DNA of 64,000 nucleotides from Ideonella_A intermedia_A (GCA_943370175.1 CALRPU020000019.1:1-64000), one strand, 5' to 3'. Shown: positions 8,635-18,484, numbered from the stretch's first letter. Program-made: numbers and translations. The notes: generated by a model not told the origin, from the sequence alone.

Positions 8635-9689
8635 GATGGGAGCGCATCGGCAAATGCTTTGTACTCATTCAACAGGGACATGCCATGGATGCTGTCGGGT
8701 TCCAGCACATTGCCTTCGGCCCACTCGTTCCAGGACTTCACCAGGATCACTGGCGGCGGAGGGCGCCCATCCAACTCGGCACGGATGTCTTGCAGGTGCC
8801 GCCGGAACGCTGCGGCGTCCAGTCCGTCAACGATGACGCCGTTTCTGCCATGGCGTGGGGTCGTGTCCCACCCGGTGAACACCGTGTGCAGCAAACCACG
8901 CCGAGTCGCGGTGGAGGCCACGCCCTTCAACAGCCGATCAAAGTTGAAACGTTGGGGGGAGGGCTGCCGTCCCAGCCTTCGCAGCAGAGTCTTGGCCAGC
9001 ACGACCGGCCGAGTCACGTGACGATTCTCCCAAAGTCCTGACGTGCAGCTGCAAGCGTCGAAGCCTGGCGGGTGGGGCGCATTGCTGCGAGGCAGGTCGG
9101 CGATCAGGTACAGGCCTTTCAGGCCATGCGCGCTCGCCAGCCGTCGCCAAGTGGTGATGAACACGTCCAGGTCCGGGACCAAGTGAGGTCGGTAGACGAA
9201 GAACACCGGTCGTCCATCGACCTTCACGTATTGAGGCGACACAAGGTGCGGCAGTGAGCGCTGAAAGTAGCGTTCATAGTCGGCGGCACCCAGGTAGCGC
9301 TGCCGCATCAACAACCTGCCGCTGCGCTTGTCTGTCCAATCGTGGTTGGCCCATGCCAAGGCATGGGGCACGTCCGAGCCTTGCGCCAGGCGCAAGTCAA
9401 TCGGCTTGTTCAGCAGCTGTACCCCGTCCCCGAACCAGTAGTCCCAAAACAGGAAGGCGTCGACGCCGTGTTCGCGCGCCAGCTTGCTTTGACCGACCAG
9501 GACACCGGGGTCCAGCAAGTTGTAGCAACCCCATGGCGCCACCGGCCAGCGAATGCGATGCTGTGCCTGCGACGGTTGCCATTTCGCCAACTGGGTCCAT
9601 TCGGTGAAGCCCGGGCCCCACCAGAGGTCATTTTCCGGAATGGCGTGGAACTGGGGCAGGAAAAATGCCAGGGACAGCGGCCTCGTCAT
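8631..9689 (-). CDS. GH99-like / WbsX family glycan protein
   Basis: 352 residues matching the WbsX-like glycoside hydrolase 99 family found in O-antigen loci. Diagnostic segments are the opening AFFLPQFHAIPENDLWWGPGFTEW, GVDAFLFWDYWF, LAWANHDW and the closing SWNEWAEGNVLEPD. The fold is a TIM barrel. Some family members are annotated as glycosyltransferases or lipopolysaccharide biosynthesis proteins, others as endo-mannosidases, so the reaction is not settled from sequence. The start at 9689 sits 13 bases after the preceding gene's stop. Confidence 0.87.
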   Translation of the reverse strand: MTRPLSLAFFLPQFHAIPENDLWWGPGFTEWTQLAKWQPSQAQHRIRWPVAPWGCYNLLDPGVLVGQSKLAREHGVDAFLFWDYWFGDGVQLLNKPIDLRLAQGSDVPHALAWANHDWTDKRSGRLLMRQRYLGAADYERYFQRSLPHLVSPQYVKVDGRPVFFVYRPHLVPDLDVFITTWRRLASAHGLKGLYLIADLPRSNAPHPPGFDACSCTSGLWENRHVTRPVVLAKTLLRRLGRQPSPQRFNFDRLLKGVASTATRRGLLHTVFTGWDTTPRHGRNGVIVDGLDAAAFRRHLQDIRAELDGRPPPPVILVKSWNEWAEGNVLEPDSIHGMSLLNEYKAFADALPS

Positions 9690-9702
9690 CGGGGTCTCGG
9701 CC

Positions 9703-11712
9703 TCACATCAGTGCGCGGTAAAGCGCCACCGTGGCTTCGCGCATGACGTCGATGCTGAATTCGCTGCGCACCCACTCTCGCGCGCTTTGTCCCATGCGGG
9801 AGCGCAAGGCTGCGTCGCCGACCAATTGGTCGATGGCGTCCGCCAGCGCCGCCTCGTTTCGCGGTGCGGTGACGAGACTGGTCTCGTTTTTTCGATTGAG
9901 GAAGTTCACCCCGTTGTTCAGTTCGCACACGATGGTCGGCTTTCCGAAGCCCATGGCCTCTGCCGTGGCAATGCCGAACGCTTCAGATTGCTCGATCGAA
10001 GGCTGGCAGAACACGTCGCATCGACGCAAAGCCGTTGCCAAAGTCACCATGTCGACTCTGCCCAGGATTCGCACCCGATGGTCCAGTCGCATGTCCCTAA
10101 CCTGTCTGCGCAATTGCGCGCCCAGCGGCCCGGTTCCAATCATCAACAACACCGCGTCATGGCGCGCCATCGACATGGCTTTGATCAGATGGCTGTAGCC
10201 CTTGTAATGGACTTGCCGGCCGACGGACAACAGAACAGGTCGGCCCCGCGCCCATTCATCGAAGGACGCAAGCAGCTCGGGCCGCGGGGTCAGTTGGTCG
10301 AGGCGGTCGAAGTCAACCCCGATCGGAATGTGAACGAGCTTGGACTCGATGTTCGGGATCCGCAGTTGCCGCGAGCTCTCGAAATGCTTGGGCGTGAAAA
10401 CAATGATCTTGTTGGCTCGTTCGATCGCCCGCCTCTGGATTGCCTGGTATGCGACGAACAAGGCGCGTTTGCCGATGACATCGCTGTGCCAGGTCATCAC
10501 GACGGGCACGTCCTTGCCTGCACGCAAAGCGGCGAAGTCGCCCCAGGGGTTGGGCGAGTGAACATGCAGCAGGTTGGCGCGTCGCGCTGCGAACTCTTGG
10601 TCAACGACTCGCACGATGCCTGGGCTCAAAGGCACCGACGAAAACGTGCCCAGCGACAGCGCTGAGATCAGCCGATAGGGCAAGGGTTCGGCTTCGGGCG
10701 CTTTCAAGAACACGGGCTCGGACGCCACCAGGGCGGCGTCCATCTCTTTGGGCAGCGAACGCAGCAAGGTGTCAATGTGGTTTTCGAGCCCGCCGGAGAA
10801 CAATGGCGGCACGAACTTGCCCACGTGCAATGGGCGAATCCGCTCGACCGCGGAAGCGACCGCGGGCGGTGAGCCGCAAGTGGAGGAAGACACCAGTTCA
10901 GCAGCGCGCGGGATGGGCGCAATCGCGGGCCCCCACGGCCCGAACACGGGCGCCGGGGCCGGTTGCGACGTCAGGAGTTGACCCATCTTTGCCAACGGTT
11001 TCATCGCGGCGATGAGTCCGCCCCGCCAGCCGAACTGACGGCTGAGCACGCGCGTGCTCTCACGGTAGCCGCGCCAGGTTGCGCCGAGGCCCGAAGTGCT
11101 GATGCCTCCCACGGCCATTTGAACCAGCGTCACCGGAAGGTATTGAACCTTGACGCCTTCCAAGCGCAACAACCTGAGCATCAGGTCGTAGTCGGCTGCG
11201 ATTTGCAGACTGGCGTCGAACCCGCCCAAGTTCACCAGCAACTCCCGCTTGACGAACAGCGCGGGGTGGGGGATCTGCCAGCCGGTCAGCAGACGCCACG
11301 GTTCGTATTCGCCTGTGCGCCAGTGGCGTTGAACTCGAATCGGGCTGGAAAACTCGACCATGTCGATGTCGGCATAAACCACGTCGGCCCCAGTGGCCTC
11401 GAAGACGCGGTTGACCTCTGCCAAGGCGTGGCGAGAGCAGTAGCGGTCGTCAGCGTTCAGGAAGGCAACCACCTCACCGCGCGCACGGGCCAAGCCTTTG
11501 TTCATCGCATCGTACAGACCGTCGTCCGGGCCGCTCACCACGACGCGTTGGCTGCTTGCACGCCGCCCCAACACCGCCAGTGTGTCGTCGGTGGACTGTC
11601 CATCGATCACCAGGTGTTCGATGTACGGATGAGTTTGATCGTCCACGCTCGCGCAGGTCGCGTCGATGGTGTTGGCCGCGTTCCAAGACACGGTGACCAC
11701 AGATATCAGCAC
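9703..11712 (-). CDS. Bifunctional glycosyltransferase, GT2 fused to GT4
   Basis: 669 residues in one frame. Residues 1 to about 250 are a GT2 domain (SVVTVSWNAANTIDATC, then GLYDAMNKGLARARGEVVAFLNADD with the donor-binding acidic motif). A Pro/Ala/Ser linker at about 250-295 leads into a GT4 domain (about 297-669) with GKFVPPLFSGGLENH, HVHSPNPWGD, LLSVGRQVHYKGYSHLIKA and the EX7E region EQSEAFGIATAEAMG. It probably adds two successive sugars during repeat-unit assembly on the undecaprenyl carrier. No frameshift is visible at the junction, so the fusion looks genuine. Confidence 0.92.
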   Translation of the reverse strand: MLISVVTVSWNAANTIDATCASVDDQTHPYIEHLVIDGQSTDDTLAVLGRRASSQRVVVSGPDDGLYDAMNKGLARARGEVVAFLNADDRYCSRHALAEVNRVFEATGADVVYADIDMVEFSSPIRVQRHWRTGEYEPWRLLTGWQIPHPALFVKRELLVNLGGFDASLQIAADYDLMLRLLRLEGVKVQYLPVTLVQMAVGGISTSGLGATWRGYRESTRVLSRQFGWRGGLIAAMKPLAKMGQLLTSQPAPAPVFGPWGPAIAPIPRAAELVSSSTCGSPPAVASAVERIRPLHVGKFVPPLFSGGLENHIDTLLRSLPKEMDAALVASEPVFLKAPEAEPLPYRLISALSLGTFSSVPLSPGIVRVVDQEFAARRANLLHVHSPNPWGDFAALRAGKDVPVVMTWHSDVIGKRALFVAYQAIQRRAIERANKIIVFTPKHFESSRQLRIPNIESKLVHIPIGVDFDRLDQLTPRPELLASFDEWARGRPVLLSVGRQVHYKGYSHLIKAMSMARHDAVLLMIGTGPLGAQLRRQVRDMRLDHRVRILGRVDMVTLATALRRCDVFCQPSIEQSEAFGIATAEAMGFGKPTIVCELNNGVNFLNRKNETSLVTAPRNEAALADAIDQLVGDAALRSRMGQSAREWVRSEFSIDVMREATVALYRALM

Positions 11713-11782
11713 ACTTCGTTCCGTTCAAGCTGACCGCACGGGCTGGGCCTCTGCCGCAGTCTGCCGGTGGGTCTCGCATCGC

Positions 11783-12559
11783 TCATCCCCGGCCATCGGC
11801 CGGATCCGCGCGTCGCTCAAGGTTGCGTCTGCGCCAGACCAGCGACAATGTTCGCATGGCCAGGCAAGCCAGAAGCTGGATGCGCCACACTGCCATTTGG
11901 CGCAGGCTTTGGTGGCCCGCCGGCGTCACGTTGGCATCGTGGCGCCGGTACTGAATCAGTGGACGGTCCACGTAAGCGACCGTGCCCCACACCACCGCCA
12001 TGCCACCAAACCACATGTCGTGCATCGGCGCCATCCGCGGAATCGGCAGTGCCATGTCGATCAAGGAGCGGTGCATGGCCATCGTGCAGCCCAGATAGCG
12101 ATTGCGGATCAAGGTGGACAGTACGCTGGCGCGGAAGCCACCGCGTCGAGCCATGAAAGACTCCGCCCACACTCGGCCTGTGCTGTCGATGAGCTGCGCA
12201 TCCGAGAGGGCAACCAGGCATTTCGGGTCGGCTCTGAAGCAGGCAAGAAGGGCGTCGCGCTTGCCGGGCAGCCACCGATCGTCTTGGTCGCACAGGAACA
12301 CCACGTCGTTCAATGCCGCGCGCAGACCGTCCTGGAAGCTGATTCGCACGCCTTGGTTGGTGTCTCGAAGAACCAACCGAAGTCGGCGGTCTCGATCCGA
12401 CCACTCGCGAAGAATCTGCGGTGTGTCGTCGCTGGAACAGTCGTCCACGACCACCACCTCGTCCTGCCCATGGAGGTCAGCCAGCAGGGTGTCCAATTGC
12501 TCGCGAAGGTAGGTGGCGCCGTTGTAGGTCGCCATCACGACAGAAACCGCTGCGCTCAT
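11783..12559 (-). CDS. Family 2 glycosyltransferase
   Basis: 258 residues. GT2 motifs: VSVVMATYNGATYLREQLDT at the N-terminus, VVVVDDCSSDDT, and FLCDQDDRWLPGK with the DxD-like metal and donor site. It resembles rhamnosyl- or galactosyl-transferases of O-antigen loci. The ATG at 12559 was chosen over an upstream extension because it overlaps the O-antigen ligase stop (ATGA) and begins the GT2 fold directly. Confidence 0.9.
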   Translation of the reverse strand: MSAAVSVVMATYNGATYLREQLDTLLADLHGQDEVVVVDDCSSDDTPQILREWSDRDRRLRLVLRDTNQGVRISFQDGLRAALNDVVFLCDQDDRWLPGKRDALLACFRADPKCLVALSDAQLIDSTGRVWAESFMARRGGFRASVLSTLIRNRYLGCTMAMHRSLIDMALPIPRMAPMHDMWFGGMAVVWGTVAYVDRPLIQYRRHDANVTPAGHQSLRQMAVWRIQLLACLAMRTLSLVWRRRNLERRADPADGRG

Positions 12560-13764
12560 GGCCGATTCGCGCCCAGTGGTACAGACCGCATCGACTCTTC
12601 TGGTTGAGGACGCCGAACCTGCCCATGGCGGGCGAGTGTGCCCAGCGCGAACAGCCCAATCATCACAAACGAGAGGCCAATCGGGTTGTTGAGAAATGGG
12701 TTGGTGGCGGTTTGGATGTAGATGTACACGATGGAAAAGTAGAAGCCGCACGCCAGTCGGTAATCCACCGAGTCACGGGCGATCCGAATGAACTGCAAGG
12801 TGGCTGCCGCCAGCGGCGCAAGCCAGAATCCCAGCATCAAGATGCCCCCTTTCCACAGGAACCACAGGTAGCTGATTTCGATGTTCTGGCGGCCATTGAT
12901 CGGGCTTCCGAAGCCCTCGCCGATCAGCAAGGTCAATGGCGACATGGTTTCCAGGATGAACCGGAAGTCGCCAATCCGAACCGAGTCGGATTCGGCGCGG
13001 TCCCCGAGGACCGGCTCCGATTGCGCCCCCAGCACCCACTGCATCGCCAGCACGAGCACCGCCATGCCCAGCCCGACGGCGCCAATGTGCCGCCAGCGGC
13101 GCTGCACCGCGAACATCAAGAGCGTGGTGGTCAGCCCGGCAAGGATGAACCCTCGCGTCAGCGTCAGGGCGAGGGCCACGATCAGCAGGGTCAATACCCA
13201 CGGGTGATCGACGCGACCCGCGATCAGAAAAATGATGGCGATGCCGAAATAGAGGTTTCCTTTGTAAAAGAACAAGAGGTCATTGCGGAAAAAGAACTCT
13301 CCGGACTCCGAGGCCGCTTCCCACAACGCATAGGGGCTGAGGTAGCCGGCGCTGACGGCGCTGATGGCGATCAAATAGGCCAAGGCCATGACCAGGGCGG
13401 CGGCGATCACCAGACCCTCGGTTCGGCCCACCAGGCGACGATCCGTCGCCGCCATGGCGAAAAACGGTGCCGCCAGCCAGAAAGTGGTCGGCTGCAGGTC
13501 AGCCAGCGCCTCATTGACGGCATGGCCCCCCAGAGCCCCGCGCATCAGCGCAAGCACGTGAATCGTCAGGTAGGCCAGCACCCAGACGAAAGCAGGTGCG
13601 AATTGGCCCTTGCGGTCGGGGTTGATGTAAGCGCTGGCGGCAACCACGACCAAAATCACCGCGAACAGCACCATCCTCAGCGTCAGTGGCCCGATTTCGG
13701 CCAAGCGCCCGCCTCCTCCGACGAAGAGCTCAAAAGCGACGATGCAATAGAGGAGGCGAAACAA
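12556..13764 (-). CDS. O-antigen ligase/polymerase-like membrane protein
   Basis: 402 residues, almost wholly hydrophobic with about ten membrane helices. A larger hydrophilic loop at about residues 240-300 contains the features expected of the periplasmic loop of WaaL/Wzy proteins (MSPLTLLIGEGFGSP, then SYLWFLWKGG). It would either polymerise repeat units or ligate the glycan to its acceptor on the periplasmic side. Wzy and WaaL cannot be told apart from sequence alone. It is preceded by 57 bases without a gene and overlaps the next gene by 4. Confidence 0.82.
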   Translation of the reverse strand: MFRLLYCIVAFELFVGGGGRLAEIGPLTLRMVLFAVILVVVAASAYINPDRKGQFAPAFVWVLAYLTIHVLALMRGALGGHAVNEALADLQPTTFWLAAPFFAMAATDRRLVGRTEGLVIAAALVMALAYLIAISAVSAGYLSPYALWEAASESGEFFFRNDLLFFYKGNLYFGIAIIFLIAGRVDHPWVLTLLIVALALTLTRGFILAGLTTTLLMFAVQRRWRHIGAVGLGMAVLVLAMQWVLGAQSEPVLGDRAESDSVRIGDFRFILETMSPLTLLIGEGFGSPINGRQNIEISYLWFLWKGGILMLGFWLAPLAAATLQFIRIARDSVDYRLACGFYFSIVYIYIQTATNPFLNNPIGLSFVMIGLFALGTLARHGQVRRPQPEESMRSVPLGANRP

Positions 13765-13821
13765 GTCGAGTTCTCGGGGAGTATCGCGGAGACAACGTCG
13801 GGGGTTGTCCGCTGGAATTCG

Positions 13822-14811
13822 CTAGGCCAGGAACCAAAGGTTGAGATTGTGGTGGAGTTTTTGGCGCCAGATTTTCTTCCTCACGATGATCAGCTTGCGT
13901 CGCAGCCAGGGTTGGTTGTCGATCATGGCAAACGCCGCCAAACGGTCCTGGTCGCTGGCCTGGATCCACGGGCCGCAACGCTGCAGCAGCTCGCCGGCTT
14001 GCCGGGCAGGTCGAAGCAGCAGCCGATCCCGAAGCTGCCACCAGGAGGACTTGCGGACGGTCGCCAAGCCTTGCAACGGACCCGCCACCAAGGATCCGCC
14101 TGGCGCCGTCCCAGCCACATTGCTGCCATGTTGGCGATATCGGATCGTGGGTTGAGGGAGCACCACGATCTTTCCCGTGGACGAGGCCACCAGCGCGATC
14201 CACCAGTCGTGCATCAGGGCTGACTCGGGGATGAGGCCGATCCGTTCCAGCAAGGGTGCATTCAACATGGCCGTGCAGCCCGTGACGGTGTTCTGAACCA
14301 GCAGCCGTGACAGGTCGTTCAGGCGGGGGTTGATGCCGCTGTAGGCCCACATGGAGCCGTTGATGAGCCGGTTGTCTGCGTCGACCACCATCAGGTCCGA
14401 GTGCACCAGCAACGGAAGGCCGGGATGTGCTTGTTCTGCCGCTGACATCGCCGTCAGCGTCCACTCGACCTTGCCGGGCAGCCACACATCGTCCTGGTCG
14501 CACAACATGACCCGTTGCGCACCGCGGTGGCGCGCATTCTGCAGGAGCTTGGAAAAGCTCCCAACGACGCCCAGGTTCCCGCTTTCGTCGTCACACAAGG
14601 TGATGCGCCGATCAATTTGCGCGTAACGGCGCAGCAACGACACCGTCCCGTCGGTGGATCCGTCGTCGCGAACCAAGAGTTGCCACCGCGGCTCGGTTTG
14701 TGACACCAAAGATTCGAGCTGTTCGCCCAAGTGGCGTTCGCCGTTGTACGTTGACATCACGATGAACACGACCGGCGGCGCACTGGCCAGGTCAACCGCC
14801 CGCTCAGTCAT
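13822..14811 (-). CDS. Family 2 glycosyltransferase
   Basis: 329 residues with the GT2 A fold: VVFIVMSTYNGERHLGEQLE, LVRDDGSTDGT and MLCDQDDVWLPGKVEW. It is clearly related to the GT2 at 11783-12559 (same CDQDD.WLPGK block), so the two may have arisen by duplication and use related sugars. Its start overlaps the stop of the upstream GT by 8 bases. Confidence 0.9.
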   Translation of the reverse strand: MTERAVDLASAPPVVFIVMSTYNGERHLGEQLESLVSQTEPRWQLLVRDDGSTDGTVSLLRRYAQIDRRITLCDDESGNLGVVGSFSKLLQNARHRGAQRVMLCDQDDVWLPGKVEWTLTAMSAAEQAHPGLPLLVHSDLMVVDADNRLINGSMWAYSGINPRLNDLSRLLVQNTVTGCTAMLNAPLLERIGLIPESALMHDWWIALVASSTGKIVVLPQPTIRYRQHGSNVAGTAPGGSLVAGPLQGLATVRKSSWWQLRDRLLLRPARQAGELLQRCGPWIQASDQDRLAAFAMIDNQPWLRRKLIIVRKKIWRQKLHHNLNLWFLA

Positions 14812-15736
14812 GCTGACCTCGGTCGGTCAGCCAAAGCCGTGTGACGTCAAGTGCCATCCGCGGGCTTCTGCGGCAGAGACGGGTCATGAACCAGAGCGCG
14901 CGCAACGGATACACCAGTTTTGCTGGCCAGGGCAGCACGGACAGCAGGCCGCGCAGCGACGCCATGATGCTGCTCGCGCGACGCGCTGAAAGCGAAGAGA
15001 GATCGTGGATCGACAGGTCATGCGTCAGCAAAGCACCAAAGGTGCCGATGCGCCCTCCGCGACGCTGAAGCTGAAGGAAGTACCAGTGGTCGACGCCGTC
15101 CAGCCACATGTCCGCCGGCGGGGGCTGGCACGCCAACATGGCGTTCACGGCAACAAGGCTCCCGGAAGCAACACCGGTCAACGGGCTTTTGCCGTGCCAT
15201 GGCCCTTCTGTCCGGTTGATCGGGCGGACAGAGCCCGTCGATTGAACCATCGCCGGCGATATCGGCCGGCTCTGAGATTCGACGACCGGCAACCACGCCA
15301 CGCACGGCACCCCGAGGGCATTCGCCGACGCCACGTTCAAGCGCTCGAAAAAGTCGATCGGCAACGCCGTGTCGTGATCCAGCAGCAGCACCCAAGGGAG
15401 TTTCAAGGCCCGGGCAACGCCCAGCGCGTGCAGATAGGCGGCGCGGGTGCCTCCGTTGCGGGCGTCGTGCTGCACGGTGATCGCATCGTGCACAGGTGGA
15501 CGCGACAGCAGTGTGGCGGAATTGTCGTAGATGAGCAGGTGCTGAAGTCGGAAGGCGGGGCTTCGGGACGGGTCCGAGTGCGCCGTCTCTGCGTCCAAGA
15601 GCCACGATTGCAAACGGGGCCAAGCGGCGACCTCGTTCAGGGTGCGGCCGTACACCACCAGCACCGCCAGAACGGCCAAATCCGCTTGCCCAGCAGACGG
15701 GATTTCGAGCATGGCGTCATGTCGAGGCTCACTCAT
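14804..15736 (-). CDS. Family 2 glycosyltransferase, rhamnosyltransferase-like
   Basis: 310 residues. It has the rhamnosyltransferase-type GT2 pattern: LVVYGRTLNEV at the N-terminus, LLIYDNSA, NGGTRAAYLHALGVA and WVLLLDHDTALP (acidic donor-binding motif). The C-terminal segment has basic and hydrophobic patches that may sit on the membrane. The ATG at 15736 overlaps the flippase stop (ATGA); the longer frame upstream is only flippase antiphase. Deoxysugar transfer would fit the presence of gmd in the same operon. Confidence 0.85.
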   Translation of the reverse strand: MSEPRHDAMLEIPSAGQADLAVLAVLVVYGRTLNEVAAWPRLQSWLLDAETAHSDPSRSPAFRLQHLLIYDNSATLLSRPPVHDAITVQHDARNGGTRAAYLHALGVARALKLPWVLLLDHDTALPIDFFERLNVASANALGVPCVAWLPVVESQSRPISPAMVQSTGSVRPINRTEGPWHGKSPLTGVASGSLVAVNAMLACQPPPADMWLDGVDHWYFLQLQRRGGRIGTFGALLTHDLSIHDLSSLSARRASSIMASLRGLLSVLPWPAKLVYPLRALWFMTRLCRRSPRMALDVTRLWLTDRGQHD

Positions 15737-17010
15737 GCGATCGCCCTCAGCGCGCGCATCCGGCGGCCCACCAGCACATGGCCCGTCAAAAAATTGACCA
15801 GCAGCGCGACGGAACTGGCCAGCGCCAAACCCGGCAAACCCATCCAATGGAACAGCGCCCATTTGGCGCCGCACTCGATCACGAAGCACCCGATGCTGAT
15901 GACATTGGCAGAGCGAGAGTCGCCCATCGCGAACAGCATCGACACATTGGCGGCGATGGCGGGCATGAGCATCAAATAGCCGAGGAACCAAACACAAATC
16001 CACCACACCTGCGAAGCCATGTCGGCGTTAAGGCGGAGGGCACGCGCCAACGTGATATCCCAGACGGGCAGCGCGAGCAGCAAGACCAGGCCGACGAATG
16101 CCGTGGCAGCGAGGATGCGACCGAGCAGACGCTGCCTGGACCGCGCCACTTCCGCCGAAAGGCCCGCTGCCAGTCCCCGCGCTGCGCCGGGCATGAAGGG
16201 CACCGTCAGGGACCGCTCGATCACCACCGCCCCGGCGCTCATGCCTTGCTTGGCCAAGTTGTAGGCCGTCATGCCACCGGCCGCTGCAAGCGACCCGAGA
16301 TAGCGATCCACCAGCACCACCGTTTCGCAAATGGACCCCCCGCTGATCAGCACGGTCAGGCGATGCCAGTAGCCTTTCACCTGCCAGCCTCGGCGAACAC
16401 TCGGCATGGTGAATCCGCACTGCGCCGCCAGCCAGATCACGGCAACGAAGCCGCGCATCAACACGGCGAGCGCAGCGCCCTCGACGCCATGCGTGGGCAC
16501 CAAAATCACGCAAGCCAACACCGCGGCGATGGAGCATGTGGCGTTGATGATCTCTGGCTGAATGAAGCGCTCCCGCGCGCGCAAGGCTTGCGTGTAGATG
16601 GCGCCGTGACCATTGAAGACGGATGCGGCCAGCAGCAACCAAGTCAGGTGCCGTGTCCTTTCGTGAAGTTCCTCGGTGAATCCCGGCAAGATCACCGGGA
16701 GCCACCGCTCGGCGGTCAACCCCAACAACATGGCGATCAATCCGAACAACAAGAAGCTTTGGCCCAATGCGGTCGATAACTCGCCCGCCCAGCGCGCGTC
16801 ATCGTTGGCGGCGACCGACAGACGCGGGAACCAAAGGTTTTGTAGCGGAGCGGACAACACAGCGAACAACATCGCAGGCACCGCCTGCGCTGCCACGAAC
16901 AGGTCCGTGTCACGCCCTGCGCCCAGTTGAGCAACCACCACCACTTGCAGGGCGAGGCCCGCCATCAACTGCAATGCAACGACACTGGCCAGACCCAAAC
17001 GGTCGCGCAT
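15733..17010 (-). CDS. MurJ/MviN-type polysaccharide lipid flippase
   Basis: 425 residues, shorter than housekeeping MurJ (about 510). It has some twelve membrane helices and MOP-superfamily features: LGAGRDTDLFVAAQAVP, FPRLSVAA, and LRARERFIQPEIIN in the middle. It is most likely the exporter that flips the undecaprenyl-linked glycan to the periplasm, taking the role of Wzx in this operon. Starts GTG 17013 and ATG 17010 are adjacent; I prefer the ATG. A gap of 145 bases separates it from gmd. Confidence 0.85.
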   Translation of the reverse strand: MRDRLGLASVVALQLMAGLALQVVVVAQLGAGRDTDLFVAAQAVPAMLFAVLSAPLQNLWFPRLSVAANDDARWAGELSTALGQSFLLFGLIAMLLGLTAERWLPVILPGFTEELHERTRHLTWLLLAASVFNGHGAIYTQALRARERFIQPEIINATCSIAAVLACVILVPTHGVEGAALAVLMRGFVAVIWLAAQCGFTMPSVRRGWQVKGYWHRLTVLISGGSICETVVLVDRYLGSLAAAGGMTAYNLAKQGMSAGAVVIERSLTVPFMPGAARGLAAGLSAEVARSRQRLLGRILAATAFVGLVLLLALPVWDITLARALRLNADMASQVWWICVWFLGYLMLMPAIAANVSMLFAMGDSRSANVISIGCFVIECGAKWALFHWMGLPGLALASSVALLVNFLTGHVLVGRRMRALRAIA

Positions 17011-17155
17011 CACGGTTTCAGTCTGGTCGACAAGCCCACAGTTCCGATGTGGCCCTTGCTCGTCCGTGGTCCGCGATTCTGGCGGGGCGCAACCGCAAAT
17101 GTTGTCATCATCGGGTCGCCGATTTGAACCAGGGTCGTCAAACGCCTACGAAGGC

Positions 17156-18301
17156 TCACTCGTTGTAGTCATACGCCTGGAACCCCGCCGCCTTGACCAG
17201 GCTGTCGCGCTTGGCCGAGGTGTAGTCCGCCTCCACCATCTCCTGCACCAGCTCCGGCAAGGTGATCTTGGGCACCCAGCCCAGCTTGGCCTTGGCCTTG
17301 CTCGGGTCGCCCAGCAGCGTCTCCACCTCGGTGGGGCGGTAGTAGCGCGGGTCCACCTTCACGATCACGTCGCCCGGTTGGCACTTTGCCTTCAGCTCGC
17401 CGTGGACCGGCTGCACCGAGGCCACCGTGCCCACTTCTTGGTCGCCCTCGCCGCTGAACACCAGCGTGATGCCCAGCTCCTTCGCCGCAAAGTCCACGAA
17501 CTGGCGCACGCTGTACTGCACGCCGGTGGCGATCACGAAATCCTCGGGTTGGTCCTGCTGCAGCATCATCCACTGCATCTCGACGTAGTCCTTGGCGTGG
17601 CCCCAGTCGCGCAGCGCGCTCATGTTGCCCAGGTACAGGCAGTCTTGCAGGCCCAGCGCGATGCGGGCGATGGCCCGGGTGATCTTGCGGGTGACGAAGG
17701 TCTCGCCGCGCAGCGGGCTCTCGTGGTTGAACAGCACGCCGTTGCAGGCGTACAGGCCGTAGGCCTCGCGGTAGTTCACCGTGATCCAGTAGGCGTACAT
17801 CTTGGCCACCGCGTAGGGGCTGCGCGGGTAGAACGGCGTGGTTTCCTTCTGCGGGATCTCCTGCACCAGGCCGTACAGCTCGCTGGTGGAGGCCTGGTAG
17901 AAGCGGGTCTTCTTCTCCAGGCCCAGGATGCGGATGGCTTCCAGGATGCGCAGGGTGCCGATGCCGTCGGCGTTGGCGGTGTACTCCGGGGTCTCAAAAG
18001 ACACGGCCACGTGGCTCATGGCGGCGAGGTTGTAGATCTCGTCGGGCTGCACCTGCTGGATGATGCGGATGAGGTTGGTGCTGTCGGTGAGGTCGCCGTA
18101 GTGCAGCTTGAACCTCGGGTGATCCGCGTGCGGGTCCTGGTACAGGTGGTCGATGCGGTCGGTGTTGAACAGCGACGAGCGCCGCTTGATGCCGTGAACC
18201 TCGTAGCCCTTGGCCAGCAGCAGTTCGCTGAGGTAGGCGCCGTCTTGGCCGGTCACGCCGGTGATCAGGGCAACTTTGCTGGGGCGGAGCACGTCGTTCA
18301 T
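17156..18301 (-). CDS. gmd: GDP-mannose 4,6-dehydratase
   Basis: 381 residues, full length for this short-chain dehydrogenase family. It converts GDP-mannose to GDP-4-keto-6-deoxymannose, precursor of GDP-fucose, GDP-rhamnose, perosamine and others. Visible are the NAD(P) motif TGVTGQDGAYL near residue 14, the STSELYG active-site strand and the YxxxK pair in YPRSPYAVAK. The ATG at 18301 fits the family start; the longer frame is non-homologous. It is the first gene of the glycan operon. No reductase or transaminase that would consume its product is in the window. Confidence 0.95.
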   Translation of the reverse strand: MNDVLRPSKVALITGVTGQDGAYLSELLLAKGYEVHGIKRRSSLFNTDRIDHLYQDPHADHPRFKLHYGDLTDSTNLIRIIQQVQPDEIYNLAAMSHVAVSFETPEYTANADGIGTLRILEAIRILGLEKKTRFYQASTSELYGLVQEIPQKETTPFYPRSPYAVAKMYAYWITVNYREAYGLYACNGVLFNHESPLRGETFVTRKITRAIARIALGLQDCLYLGNMSALRDWGHAKDYVEMQWMMLQQDQPEDFVIATGVQYSVRQFVDFAAKELGITLVFSGEGDQEVGTVASVQPVHGELKAKCQPGDVIVKVDPRYYRPTEVETLLGDPSKAKAKLGWVPKITLPELVQEMVEADYTSAKRDSLVKAAGFQAYDYNE

Positions 18302-18484
18302 GGGTCTGGCCGAGGCGACTCGGTGGGCGTCAAGAGAGAGCGGACACGGGCTCGGCGAGCAGCCGGCCTGATCGCGGGGCGTCGGATGATACCCAACCGA
18401 TTCCCCCCAACCCTCAACGCGCACGCGGTCCTGAGGCAGGCATGACCATGGCCCCATGCGCCCCGGCGCCGCGGTGCAATGCGT

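Noticed and set aside
18302..18484. Possible gmd promoter and leader
   Set aside because: No -35/-10 pair or operator stood out in this 183-base spacer, so no regulatory feature was called.
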